From contig OY970822.1 in assembly GCA_963853835.1 (NCBI GenBank), forward strand, positions 88,641,135 through 88,705,134: a DNA stretch of 64,000 nucleotides, read 5' to 3'. Below the pieces are notes generated by a model. It was not told the DNA's origin and ran no database searches. It saw nothing but the letters and a program-made list of their open reading frames with translations. Of the stretch, positions 46,701 through 58,500 are shown in pieces. The translations under genes and the position numbers were made by a program. Within the stretch, counting starts at the first letter, position 1. Each line of letters opens with the position of its first letter. This DNA comes from Calendula officinalis. Taxonomy: Eukaryota; Streptophyta; Magnoliopsida; Asterales; Asteraceae.

Positions 46701-47532
46701 ACGCTTTTTCTTTTTAATTTTTGTTAGAAGATTTTTCTTAGTTCATAGCAGTTAATTATCTGATACACAAATACATGGAACTAGTTAAACCACCAACACT
46801 TCAGTGATGAAAGACCCCAAGAAGTTGTAACTTTGAGACGTGAATTGGTGAATCTTAAGCTCGTGCTGCTTGGCTATCCTTTGGCTTAATTTTTTTTCTT
46901 CTCATTTTTATAACTTTATGTGTTGTTTTTATGCGATTTATACGAAACTGAACCGTAAAAGCATCGGCTAAGCAAGCCCATATGTTAAATTATCTATCCC
47001 ATACCTTAATTCCACTCAAAAACACACTTAAAAGTAAAGCAACTGATTCAATATCTTGGGGCTCTGTCGGTACCAGTATTTCGGTAAAACACTGATCTTA
47101 GTACCGAAATATTAAAAAATCCGGATTCTACATGAAAACCATAATTTTACTGTTATAAAAACCATGCTTTATTATTCTGTTGTAATACAAACTATTACAC
47201 ATTACCAAATGAAAAAATCTGATATTGTTTTCAAGTATGTCATGCAATATAATGTCTTGCTTATTATATGTTGTTGCACATATACTTAAAGGGAAGGAGC
47301 ATGTTATATCAAAACCATAGAAACAGAATTCGGCTTTTATATCAACTAGTGCCATATCTTCATCTCACAATGTGTGGACATTACAGAACACACCATCAAA
47401 ATGGACAGTATAGTAGTTGATCCGTTTTTATCACTATAAAATTTCACTTCAAACCACAGATGTTTTAGATTTAGAATCTCTTATAACCATTTTGAAGATG
47501 AACACAAATCATGTGGTTTTTAATGAGTGTAA

Positions 47533-48092
47533 GGTGCTGTTTGATAGGAACAAAATGATTAAGTCCTGACTGATTCAACAGTCTGAATGATTAAGAGGTT
47601 TTATATAAAACTTGGTTTTATTGTGAGAAATTTTTTTATAAAAATTCTGACTGCTTAATGATTCAGCATATGTTATATGGAAGAATGATTCAACACCTTT
47701 TTTGATACGGATTCGTATTAGTGGAAGCTAAACCCTAGCTTAAGGGTGTGTTCGGCCAACCGAAATCACAAGAACAAAACCTGTTCACGAACAAGAAACT
47801 TGTATTATTCAAAACGTGACATCTAACCATACATTATTATCCTATATACAAGCTAATAAAGATAAATACTAATTTAACTATAATAAGGAAAACTAATAGA
47901 TAAGGCTAAACAAAAGATAAACTCTAAATAGGTTGGATGGTGGAGATAAATCGGAAGCTTCTAGATCCGTATCATTTTTGCTACCCCATTCAGCATATAC
48001 TTCATTCAGAGGCACTAAACAAACACACTGAATGCTGAATGATTCAACATTAAGCGCTGAATGGTTCCATTAAGCTGCAAACAAACAACACT
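47533..48092. mobile_element. Harbinger MITE, GGTGTTGTTTG family, with solo LTR inside
   Basis: Flanked by TAA (47530-47532 and 48093-48095), ends GGTGCTGTTTGATAGG and, reversed, AGTGTTGTTTGTTTGCAG. Removing it gives GAGTGTAACATTGG, matching unit A's uninterrupted GAGCGTAACATTG. The MITE itself is about 288 bp; the rest is the LTR. Confidence 0.88.
47703..47974 (-). mobile_element. Solo LTR related to the gypsy element at 55346
   Basis: 272 bp, TGATACGG...CCGTATCA, flanked by TTTTT on both sides. It shares GGAAGCTAAAC, TAGCTTA, GTGTTCGGCCAACCGAA and TTGGATGG(GG/TGG)-type words in order with the 345-bp LTRs at 55346 and 60014, so it is a divergent member of that family. It splits a MITE. Confidence 0.85.
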
Positions 48093-48182
48093 TAACATTG
48101 GACATTGTGGTTTATAACAAGAAGAGCAAAAGAAGAAAGAAAGGTAGACAGAATGGTAATAGATTGTGTAGTTGCGTTAGAA

Positions 48183-48234
48183 TCCCACATCGCTGCAATG
48201 AAGAAAGTGGGAGGAAAGAGAGGCTAAATAAAAA
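48183..48234 (+). promoter_or_regulatory. U1 copy B promoter: USE and TATA
   Basis: USE TCCCACATCG (48183-48192) and TATA-like TAAATAAAAA (48225-48234), same spacing as copy A. Confidence 0.9.
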
Positions 48235-48252
48235 GGGAAGGAAGGAATCGGT

Positions 48253-48417
48253 ATACTTACTTACCTGGATGGGGTCAATGGGTGGTCAAGATGGCCCATG
48301 GCCTAGGTCAGTGACCTCCATTGCACTTAGGAGGGATGCTGCCCTAAGGTCGGCCCAAGTGGTCGAGCCTACATCATAATTTGTGGCAGTGGAGGCCTGC
48401 GTTCGCGCGGCCTCTGC
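48253..48417 (+). ncRNA. U1 snRNA, copy B
   Basis: The better-conserved copy. It has ATACTTAC-TTACCTGG at the 5' end, GGCCTAGGTCAGTGACC, CCATTGCACTTAGGAGG, the Sm site ATAATTTGTGG (48374) and the terminal hairpin CCTGCGTTCGCGCGGCC. The 3' box-like CATCAGTCTAA follows at about 48426. The RNA pairs with 5' splice sites in the U1 snRNP. The canonical U1 5' end is ATACTTACCTG; here four extra bases sit between ATAC and TTACCTG, shared with copy A. Either transcription starts downstream or the RNA has a displaced recognition sequence. Confidence 0.93.
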
Positions 48418-48766
48418 ACAATAACATCAGTCTAATTTTATGAGTTCACCCCTAGTTCAAGCATGGTTTCTTGTATGTGTAATTTTATGTTTTAGGGGAG
48501 CGTGATATTCACCTTCACTGTTTATGGTGATGATCCTTTAAATATACCAACAAGTTCCAAAGAATAATAACAAATAACTTGATGAATTTAAAATATAAAA
48601 AAAACTAGATGAAAACCATAATTTTACTGTTGAAAATCACATTTTATTGTTCGGTTGTAACACAAATTATTACACGTTACCAACCGAAAAAAATCTGATA
48701 TTATGTTCAAGTCTGTCATGCGATATTATATGTTGCAAATTTACTTACTTATAGGGGAGGAGCATG

Positions 48767-49123
48767 TTATATCAAAAACATAAAGCTGGAATTCGGCTTC
48801 CATATCAAGTACTGCCACATTTTCATCTCCCGACGTGTGCACAATACAAAACACACCATCAACATGGACAAACAATATTCAGTGTTCAATTTTAGCTGCA
48901 GATAGAAGTCAAACATTTTATATCCAAAACAAACCGCACCTAATAAAACTTCATATTTGAATACACTTTCTACTAGATTAAATTTATCAAGAAAAGGTCT
49001 AGAATTAAATTCAATCTTTTGTCCGACTTGTAACAGTGGAGTTGAATAAGTTTTCCATACATTTCTAGGTTGTCCTTTAGCAACGGATATATTGTCAAGT
49101 ATCTCCAAATGGTGTGACCTCAA
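48767..49123 (-). pseudogene. Fragment of an unrecognised gene, also in unit A
   Basis: A minus-strand open stretch (118 codons) whose 3' part lies in the duplicated distal block. In another frame the shared block reads DGVFCIVHTSGDENVAVLDM, and the unit A equivalent reads DGVFCNVHTL with a stop, so both are probably degenerate copies of a protein-coding exon with a frame change. I do not recognise the family. The upstream part (NVWKTYSTPLLQVGQKIEFN) is present only here. Confidence 0.4.
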
Positions 49124-49124
49124 G

Positions 49125-49460
49125 TTACCGAATTTCGATTCTCCTTATTGATTGGTGGGAGTTTTGTGATTCCCTTCCAAGCTGGAATTATAAACGTCTA
49201 AAGTTTCAAGTTATAGGGTTCACTACGTGTTGGATGATTTGGAGATTCAGGATTTCAACAGTATTTGACAAAGGAAAGCTACGTAAAATTGATATAGTAG
49301 ATTATATTATATTATTTTCTTTTTCTTGGTTGTTTCATCGAAATCTTAAAATTAAGATTTCGTGGACCGAGTGGCTTATATATTCTTTGTAATGTTTTGT
49401 TTTAGTCTAGCAATTTGCTAGACTCTAGTTTCTAATAAAATTGCTGTTCAAAAAGAAAAA
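49125..49460 (+). pseudogene. 5'-truncated LINE, C-terminus of RT ORF and 3' end
   Basis: The open frame to 49392 encodes the last part of an L1-type polyprotein (CWMIWRFRISTVF, then SWLFHRNLKIKISWTEWL and stop). It is followed by a 3' end containing TAGCAATTTGCTAGACTCTA and TTGCTGTTCAAAAAGAAAAA (tail at about 49447-49460). 5' truncation is typical of LINE insertions. I could not identify a target-site duplication. Confidence 0.75.
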
Positions 49461-49530
49461 AAACTTTATATTTAGCAATTAACCTTTTATATTTGGGTTT
49501 TATTTAAAAGTATATTATATCTAATAAATA

Positions 49531-52336
49531 TCTCTATCTCTACTACTTATAAAGCATTTAGGACCTTTCTTTAAATAGGAGTCTCAAAATTCAGCCAAAT
49601 TGTTTCTATTTTGGGAATTTTCGACTTTTGCTCAAAAAAATCACCTTAGGAGGGACTCGAACATGCAACCTGCCGATTAAATACCAACGCCTAAACCACC
49701 TGGCCTAGCCTATGACTGCGTTGTTAAACGTAAACATAAGTCTATTAAATGTCTAAAGATACGATGTTCAGTTGTTCACAATAGAGTGGTTCTTTCACTT
49801 TCTATCCTGCATTGGTTCCTTCAAGACGTCTCCTCAATTCCTTCAATGTGTATCCTTACCTGCATTGCATTGGTTCCTTCAAAATGGCTCCTCGATTTCC
49901 ATTGCATCGGTTCCTTTTCCATCAACCTTAAATCTAAATTCGTGCCGTCTCCCAACCTCTCTCACAGTCACACTCATGTAATCCCTAATCGTCTCATGTA
50001 AACCCTCGATTGCTTGAAATTGTTGGTTACAAGGCAAAAGGTAAATTTTTTTCTCTCTCAAATCACGTTGTTCTATAATTTCTCCCATTGATTATCAATC
50101 GATTTTCTGTATAACGTTCAATATATTCATCAATGGCGAAGCTTGTAGGCATGGTGATCATTGTTACAGATTTCACACTAAACCTAGGTAGTAACTTGAC
50201 TTTTGTTGTATATAAGCTACAATTAATTATACATAAATGTTGTTCTCCATAACAAACTTATTTCAAATCTGTTTCATCAAAGTTACAAGACTTCTTAGTT
50301 TTTCTTTTTTGTGATGAATGTATAGGATTTCTATGAAGATCTCTTGGAGGAGCTGAACAAGTATGGGTAGATTGAAGGCTTGAATGTTTGTGATAATCTC
50401 GCTGGTCATACGGTAAACTTATATCACTTTGTTATTTATTATGCAATGCAATATGCTATACGTCAAACGGTGAAAGTCGCCCAAGCGTTACTTTTAATAC
50501 TTGCAACCTCTTTTTTTATATATTGAATATCTGCAGTTGTGTTCTCTATTAATATGTGCTTTTGTAGTATTGACAAATTGATGCACTCACTTGCAAACGG
50601 ACCAGTGGTTTACCATTCATAAAACTAAATATATCACAATAATATATACAATTAATTTTGTTACTTAATCCATGCTATTGGATTACTAATTGGGTCGCAC
50701 AACCTTTATTGGAAAAAAAAATTCAAGATTTCATCAATTTACTCTACTTCTCAGTTACAGGTGTGATGGTGATATTGGAGTTGTTACCACATTTACATAA
50801 GTTCCAAGTAAGTTTGTATAATGTTTTGTAGAAATTGTTAACTAAAATTTAACCAATATTAAACTTCAATTTTCCAGGTTTGACTAAAGGAAATAGTTGA
50901 AGCTGCAGTGATATATGCACTATTAAGGTCAGGTACCCATGGGTACCTGAATCCGGGGATCAAATTTGCATTCCTAGAATCAAGTGATGATCATTTTATA
51001 GGCCTCTAATCTTTTTATTTGTATTTTTTTTTCATTTTAGCTTGAAAAACTAACCCAAGAATACAATAGATTTAAACATTTTTTCATTTTAATGATCATT
51101 TTTTTTTTCATTTTACCTGAATCATTTTGTTCAAAAACAATTCTAAGTGTATTGATTAATTTTACACACTAATTATATTTGAAAATTTGGTTAAAAAGTG
51201 TTTTTATCTTAGGACTGCAAGTTGACAAACTGATAGTTGACTTTCAGTTTTGGGAAGATTTTGTGGTTAATTAATATAATGTTGTTTTTATATGTTTTTA
51301 GTTGACTTAGGTTGACCCATTGGTTCAACACGTTTAAATGGTTGAACATTGACCGAGCTATCTTATCGGATCAACTAAGCGGTTGAAATATGACCGTGCC
51401 ATCATTCCGGGTCGACTAATTTATGAAAGTCGCTTGGCAGATGGTTATCATTCTATTGTCAGAAATTATTAGAAACTTATGTTTAAGATGAAGGATATCA
51501 ATGGAGTTTTGACCCGTTTTGAATAATACTCATTTGATCGATTTTGGTTGATTCAGTTTTGGCCTGTTTGATCTGTAGGTTTTTAGTTTGAAGAGTGGTA
51601 ATATGGTAACATACTTGTTTTGCATAAGAATCATCTACTATATCATCATTAGTCTTGCACTAGAGCCATGATCCAACTTTTTCATCATTTTTTGTCATTA
51701 AAACATCAACAGCTGTAGTGTTTTCCAAACCTTTCTGTTGCGTTAATTGAAGTTCTATAATTGGTGCATTTTCTAAGAACTTTTATAATCCTAATACTGG
51801 TATTCGAAACATTTCTTGACATGATTTTTTAGCTCTTGCATTAACTTGCATCTTGAAACAAAATTATTGTGAGCTTAAATTCTGTATTATTTACTTTTTG
51901 GCTGTTTTGTTGTTTGAAGATATATGGATAGAAGTAATCTTACATTTTGGTTGATTTGTGTTTTCTCTACATAATTGTACCTTAGCCATCAAAAGTTGTA
52001 CTATGAATCAGGGGACTCTAATCTGCGACTTTCATGTTATTATCATAGGACTCTAACCAACTGTGCGCAAATGTTTATTACTTTATGTGCATATTATCTT
52101 TATTAATCCCATAATCTTATTACTTTATGTGCCATATTATCTTTATTAATCCCATAATCTTATGGATTATCACCTACTAACAACTCATTACTCACCGCCA
52201 CCACCGTAATCACTACAATCGCCACCCACAATCACCATCACCGCATAACTACTGCCGCTACCCACCAGGATTATCACCGCTGCAAAATATAATTAGAGGG
52301 TACCGTCACCGCATTGCGCGGGTACCCGGCGGCTAG
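49531..52336 (+). mobile_element. Helitron upstream of DCP1, with captured exon
   Basis: About 2.8 kb, starting TCTCTATCTCTACTACTTAT after an A and ending with a GC-rich hairpin (CGCATTGCGCGGGTACCCGG) plus CTAG before a T: the full Helitron terminal set with no target duplication. It has no RepHel gene. A tRNA-like segment (minus strand) lies at 49649-49710. A captured U2AF35 exon is at 50329-50413. A further short exon-like piece (LKEIVEAAVIYALLR in one frame, about 50888-50932) is not identified. Its 3' end lies 250 bp before the DCP1 start codon. Confidence 0.8.
50329..50413 (+). pseudogene. Captured exon fragment of U2AF35
   Basis: Translates as DFYEDLLEELNKYG-stop-IEGLNVCDNLAGH, recognisable as the start of the RRM of the small U2AF subunit, where a glutamate normally sits at the stop. 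It is preceded by TATAG and followed by GTAAAC, like an exon with splice borders. It is degenerate: nonsense codon, and AGH where ADH is usual. It is carried by the surrounding Helitron. Confidence 0.7.
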
Positions 52337-52586
52337 TACTGTATTAAATATTTATACTTTTGTAATACCTTAATAACAGTGGTCGATTTTCCTTCTACGG
52401 AGTATTTTTTTACTCCCTAATTTCCTTTATGTAGCGCGAAAATAGAGCATACACTGCCAGAACTTTCCGTGCTTATCAGAGACCCTAATCAACCGATTTT
52501 CTTATCAGATCAGAGACTATACTCTCTTCACTACTTTTAGGGTTTCCAGAGGGATTAGATTGATCGCTGGTAAATCGTCGGAAAAA

Positions 52587-55500
52587 ATGTCGAAAACTGG
52601 AAAATTAATGCCAAATCTGGATCAAAACAGTACAAGGGTCCTTAATCTAACTGTTCTTCAGAGAATGGATCCTTACATCGAAGAGATCCTGATCACAGCC
52701 GCACATGTCACCTTGTACGATTTCAACGTTGAGCTCAATCAATGGGTGCGTTTTCCCCCCTAATCATTTTATCTTTTGTTTTTGCTATGCATCGATTCAT
52801 GAATTAGATTCTGCTTTGACATATGTCGATAGCTGTAATGGAGTTATTTGGTTGTCAATTAGGCTTTCCCTGTTGCACTGTGAAGTTTGAATCATTAAAT
52901 GTTAGTATAATCAGCATCGTTGTTAATTTAGTATCATGGATCTAGGGTTTACTGTGCAGCAACACGTTACTTGAGACCAGGATTGAATCTCAAAATTGTT
53001 CAGGACACAGTGTTAAGCTATTTTAAGTTATTTACAATATGCATAATCATATTGTTGGCAATGTTGTAAAAATCGCTCGGCGGTACCTCGGCGGTCGACC
53101 ACCTTCAAGCGATTAATCGGTCTCGGCGGCGATTAATCGGCAGTGTTGCAAAAAGCGGGCTAGGCGGCCGCCTAGGCGGCGACTAGGCGCTAGGCGGGTA
53201 TATGCCGCCTGGATTTAGGGCAAATCGGCCAATTAGGCGCTAGGCGGGCCTAGGCGGCTCTAGGCGGGCCTAGGCGGAGCTAGGCGGCTCTAAATGGAGC
53301 TAGGTGGTCAACTGAAAAGTCAATTTTTTAAAAACAAAAATTAGGTTTCGATATATTTTTTATTTGCTTATATATATAGTAAGTATTACGATGGAAAAGG
53401 GGTCACAAACATATGAACACACACACATAAAGATTTAATATTTATCTTTAAAGTATTTGAACTAATATATTGTTTTAAGTACTTGAATTATTATGTTTAA
53501 TTGTCTATTTTGCAACATCAAACTATGTGAACCTTGAAATATTTGAAATTTGAAGTATTATGTTATGCTATACATATCATTATAGTATATATATATACAT
53601 AAAATTCCAATCCGCCTAGGCCCCGACTAGGCCCCGCCTGGTCCGATTAATCCTCGAAGGTGGTCGACCGCCCGACTAGCGCCTAGCGCTTTTTGCAACA
53701 TGGTTAATCGGTTTCTAGGCGGGTACTATTAAATACAAAGAAAAATAATTTTTTTAGAAAAATATATATAATATCTTAACAAAATAAATAAATTAGTCAA
53801 TAACAATATATAAAATACGAACAATAAGTTTGAATACTGGATTTTGGAAACTTAAGTTGGATCAGGGTGTTTTGAAAATATAACAAAAAGAAGCCCAATA
53901 ATGAGCCCAACCAATCTATCATTCTAAAACAGACCCACTCCAACTTATTTATCAATTAATATACCAATGAAAACCTAATTTCTTCATCGCCGTCTTTTTT
54001 CCTCTACAACATAACGACTGAAACAAAAAAACAGGCCCACTCCAATCTTCTTCATCACCATTTTTTTGACCGCCAAGGACCGCCAAGGACCGCCAAGGGC
54101 CGCCAAGGGCCGCCAAGGGCCGCCTAGGACCGATTAGGACCGAGTTTGACCAAAACCTTCAAACTCCAACGATTAGGCAATTTCTCACTCGGCAGCCGAC
54201 CGCCAAGCGCCTAGGCGGCCGCCAAGACCGATTTTTACAACACTGATTGTTGGTTGTGTTGATCATAAGTTCACTATGGGGCTCCTTGTATTTCTTCCCT
54301 TTTTTTCAGAGTCGCAAGGACGTTGAAGGATCTCTCTTTGTTGTTAAGAGGTAGTACTTAATGCTAATCTTATTATCTTGTAGATTACCCTATATTTCAT
54401 TCCTAATGGGTCTAAACAAGTAATGACACTAAGTATGCAATTGTTTAAGTAGTCATATATATTTTTAAAAAGACTAAAAGAGAAACCAAGTTGTAATTGG
54501 CGGTTTGTGGAATCCAAATGGAGCTCATATGCATACACTTGTTTTTGCTTTAATTGCAGGAACACCCAACCAAGGTTTCAATTTATTGTAATGAACCGAA
54601 GAAATACAGGCACACATTTTTTCATTTATCATCTTATGGTTTTCTATCTTTTTTTTTTTGACATTTGACATATTAGTTATGAACAGAAAATCTTGTGGAG
54701 AATCTCTTGGGAGATTTTGAGTTTGAACTTCAAGTTCCATATTTGTTATACCGAAATGCAGTCCAAGAAGTTAACGGTATTTGGTTCTATAATTCACGTG
54801 AGTGTGAGGATGTTGCAAATCTGTTTACTAGGTATTTTTACGTATAAATGACTTAAATTTTTATTTATTAATAAAGCTGTACCTTTATTTTAATACTTGA
54901 TACTGGAAGTATGTAATCATGAATTCCTTTTTCTAATTATCGAATTTAGACATCAGAAAGTGAAAAATTATGTTACAATTCAGCAAACATAACTAATTCA
55001 TTATCAAATCTTTTTCCAGGATACTCGGTGCATATTCAAAGGTTTCCCCCAAGTCAAAAGTCAACAAAAGGTTTCTATATTCAACTTTGTTGTAGTTTAC
55101 CTTTTTCTTGTTTTGTTTATTTATTTATTAATGTTACAAACATTGGGATACTAACATGATTTTCTCAAAGTTTTTATTTTTTTTTGTAATATTTTAATTT
55201 ATATTCTGTTGTGTAGTGAATTTGAGTTACTTGAAGCTGTACCTAACTCTAATATAACTGAAGGACCATTAGAACCATCATTCACAACTTCTAATTCTAC
55301 AGATGTCCCTGAAGACTCATCATTTGTCAATTTCTTCAGTGTATGTGATACGGTTGTACGCCAAGTGGAAGCTAAACCTTAGCTTATGGGGGTGTTCGGC
55401 CAACCGAACAATGAAGAACACACGTTCTTTGTTTCAAAACGAAACGTTTTTATTCAATAATAATCAACTGCCATCCAATCAATGCATACAAATGTTTAAA

Positions 55501-58500
55501 TAAGAACCTAAGCTAGAAAATAGGAAAACAAGCGTAATACGAAAACAACTTCCTAAAAAGATAAAAGCTAATATTCAAATAAGAGATAAATCTAAAATAA
55601 TTGGATGGGGATAAGTTCGGCCGAGCTTCCTAGCCACGTTCGGATTCGGGTGCATCATTTGGGCTGTGTTGCGTATCCGGATCCGTATCATCCTCCCCCT
55701 CTAAAAAAGGACTCGTCCTCGAGTCATCCTCCTCATCGGGTTCGTAAGGGGCCAAATCAGCAACATTAAATGTAGCCGAGACCTTGTAGTGGCCGGGGAG
55801 GTCAATTTTGTACGCATTATCATTTATACGTTTGAGCACACGAAAAGGACCATCGGCTCGTGGGTGAAGCTTGCCAAAACGTCCTTGAGGGAATCGTTCC
55901 CGACGCAGATAAATCCACACGAGATCGCCTTCTTCAAAAACAACTTTACGGCGATGTTTATTAGTTCGTGACTGATACTTTAAGTTATGGCGGATGATTT
56001 GTTCACGCACTTGGTCGTGTAGAAGTTTAATTTCATTGGCACGTTCATCACCTTCGGCACTAAAATGCTCCCGTTCCGGAGAGGGTGTTAAATCAAGTGG
56101 CGTGAACGGGTTGCGACCATATACGACAAAGAAAGGACTATGGCCGGTGGAGCTATGGTTAGACCGATTGTATGCAAACTCAGCTTGAGGAAGAACAACA
56201 TCCCATTTCTTGGGATTATTACCGACCAAGCTCCGTAGTAAGTTCCCCAAACTCCTATTTGTGACCTCCGTTTGGCCATCGGTTTGTGGGTGGTGGGAAC
56301 TACTAAATTGTAACTTTGCGCCTAGACGTTTCCACAAAGTACGCCAAAAATGACTTACGAATTTGACATCTCGATCCGAGGTGATAGTTTTAGGCACGCC
56401 ATGTAAACGCACAATCTCATCAAAATATAGGCGTGCAATTTGAGATGCGTCGTAAGTTTTGACACACGGAACAAAGTGAGCCATTTTGGAGAAACGGTCC
56501 ACGACGACCATAACCGAGTCTTTTTTTCGTTGTGTCAATGGTAGACCCAAAACAAAATCGATACTGACGTCTTCCCATGGGTGTGCGGGTGTAGGTAAAG
56601 GTGTGTAAAGCCCTTGGTTTGTATGGTGGGTCTTGGCAATATGACAAATGCGACAACGCTTGATGATTTTGGATACATCACGAGGTATTTTTGGCCAGAA
56701 GAAACGGTCTTGCACGAGCGTGATAGTCTTGTCACGGCCAAAATGCCCGGCTAAAGCTCCCTGATGATACTCGAGTATAAGTGCCTCGCGGAATGATGAG
56801 AACGGAACGCACAAACGAGTGCCTTTATATAATAATCCATCGCGACGAAGAAAATCCCGGTAGGGGTTGGGGTCCGTGTTGGTCCACGTATCGGCAAAGT
56901 CCGGGTCATCCTGGTATAAGTTCGCAAAGGATTGGAACCCACATATGGCGAAAGTAACAGAAGTGACAAGGGTGTGGCGACGGCTCAAAGCGTCAGCAAC
57001 CGAATTTGCCGTCCCGGCTTTATGGCGAATAACAAAATGGAAGTCTTGTAACATTTCAACCCACTTCGCATGCCGGGGGTTAAGTTTGGATTGACCCTGT
57101 ATGAACTTGAGAGCTTGATGGTCAGAGTACAATATAAATTGATTAGGAAGAAGATAATGTCTCCAATATTCAAGGCTGCGAATGATCGCGTAGAATTCTT
57201 TGTCGTAAGTACTGTACCGACGTCTTACGTCACTTAGTTTCTCGCTAAAGAAGGCTATGGGCCGTTTTTGTTGGCTTAGGACACCACCAATGCCGACGCC
57301 CGAAGCGTCACACTCGACCTGAAAAACATGTTCAAAATTAGGAAGTGCGAGTACCGGCGCTTGTGTGACCGCTGTTTTGAGCGTCTCGAAGGATCGTTGC
57401 GCGGCTGTGGACCACGAAAACTTGCTGCTCTTCAGTGTTTCGGTAATAGGTGCCACGACGGTACTAAAATTCCGAATGAAACGTCTGTAAAAGGACGCTA
57501 GACCGTGAAAACTACGGACCTCGTGCAGGGATGTGGGTTGCGGCCAGGTTGTGATGGCCGACACCTTTGCTTCGTCCATTCTAATACCGTTCCCTGACAC
57601 TAAGTACCCGAGGAAAATGACTTCGGTGGTGAGGAAGTGGCACTTCGCGGCATTAGCAAACAACTTTTGTTCCCGTAGAACCATAAAAATGTCGCGAAGA
57701 TGAGAAATATGTTGCGTGACATCCTTGCTAAATACCAAGATGTCGTCGAAATAAACGACGACAAATTTACCGATAAAGGGTTTGAAAATGTGGTTCATGA
57801 GTCTCATAAAGGTGCTCGGGGCATTGGATAACCCAAACGGCATAACCATCCACTCATATAACCCATCGCGTGTTTTAAAGGCCGTTTTCCACTCATCACC
57901 TGGACGCATGCGGATTTGGTGGTACCCGCTGCGTAAATCAATTTTTGAGAAAACCGAAGCCCCGTGTAAATGATCGAGTAGGTCATCAAACCGCGGTATC
58001 GGGAACCGGTATTTGATGGTAATTTTGTTGACGGCTCGGCTATCAATGCACATACGAAATTTACCGCCCGGTTTAGGAACCAAGAGGGCGGGTACTGCAC
58101 ATGGGCTCATACTTTCGCGAATGAGGCCCTTCTCCAAAAGTTCGGTTACTTGCCTGTGGAGTTCAGCGAATTCCTTCGGGTTCATGCGATAAGCGGGTTT
58201 GTTCGGGATGCTGGCACCCGGAAGGAAGTCAATGCAGTGTTGGATGTCACGTTCAAGGGGAAGTCCAGGTGGAATATCGTGCGGGAATATATCACCAAAT
58301 TCGGTAATAATGGGTTGGACTTCCGCTGGAATGGTCGCAACAATGGGGTTTACTTCCGCTATTAAAAGGCCGAAAATAACATGGCCCGGATCGGTTGGTA
58401 CAGGTTTGGTTAAACTGTGAAATACCGGTCCGGAAATCAACATTGATTCGGCCCCGTCATCGTGTGGATTGAGCGGAGCAAGTGTGATGTTGATACCGTC

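Larger units (their letters stand above)
46078..47405 (+). repeat. U1 tandem duplication, unit A
   Basis: Unit A shares with unit B (47475-48868), in the same order: a leader around GAAGATGAACACAAA (46099), the block ATAACAAGAAGAGCAAAAGAAG (46156), the U1 promoter and gene, and a distal block with AAACCATAATTTTACTGTT and GGAGCATGTTATATCAAAA (47134-47310). Unit A keeps the sequence without the MITE (GAGCGTAACATTG at 46131), the empty-site counterpart of unit B. Between U1 and the distal block it has its own truncated MITE (46491-46700). Confidence 0.85.
47475..48868 (+). repeat. U1 tandem duplication, unit B
   Basis: Second unit of the duplication, same order as unit A, enlarged by the MITE at 47533-48092 and the solo LTR inside it. 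The distal block (48606-48868) matches 47128-47405 with many substitutions and small indels, so the duplication is not recent. Confidence 0.85.

Noticed and set aside
48098..48379. 93-aa plus-strand ORF, and a similar 96-aa ORF at 46102-46392
   Set aside because: Both are translations across the U1 promoters and U1 snRNA genes; their similarity reflects the duplication, not a protein family.
52560..52586. DCP1 start extended to 52560
   Set aside because: That codon is TTG; the ATG at 52587 begins the recognisable MSKTGKLMPN sequence.
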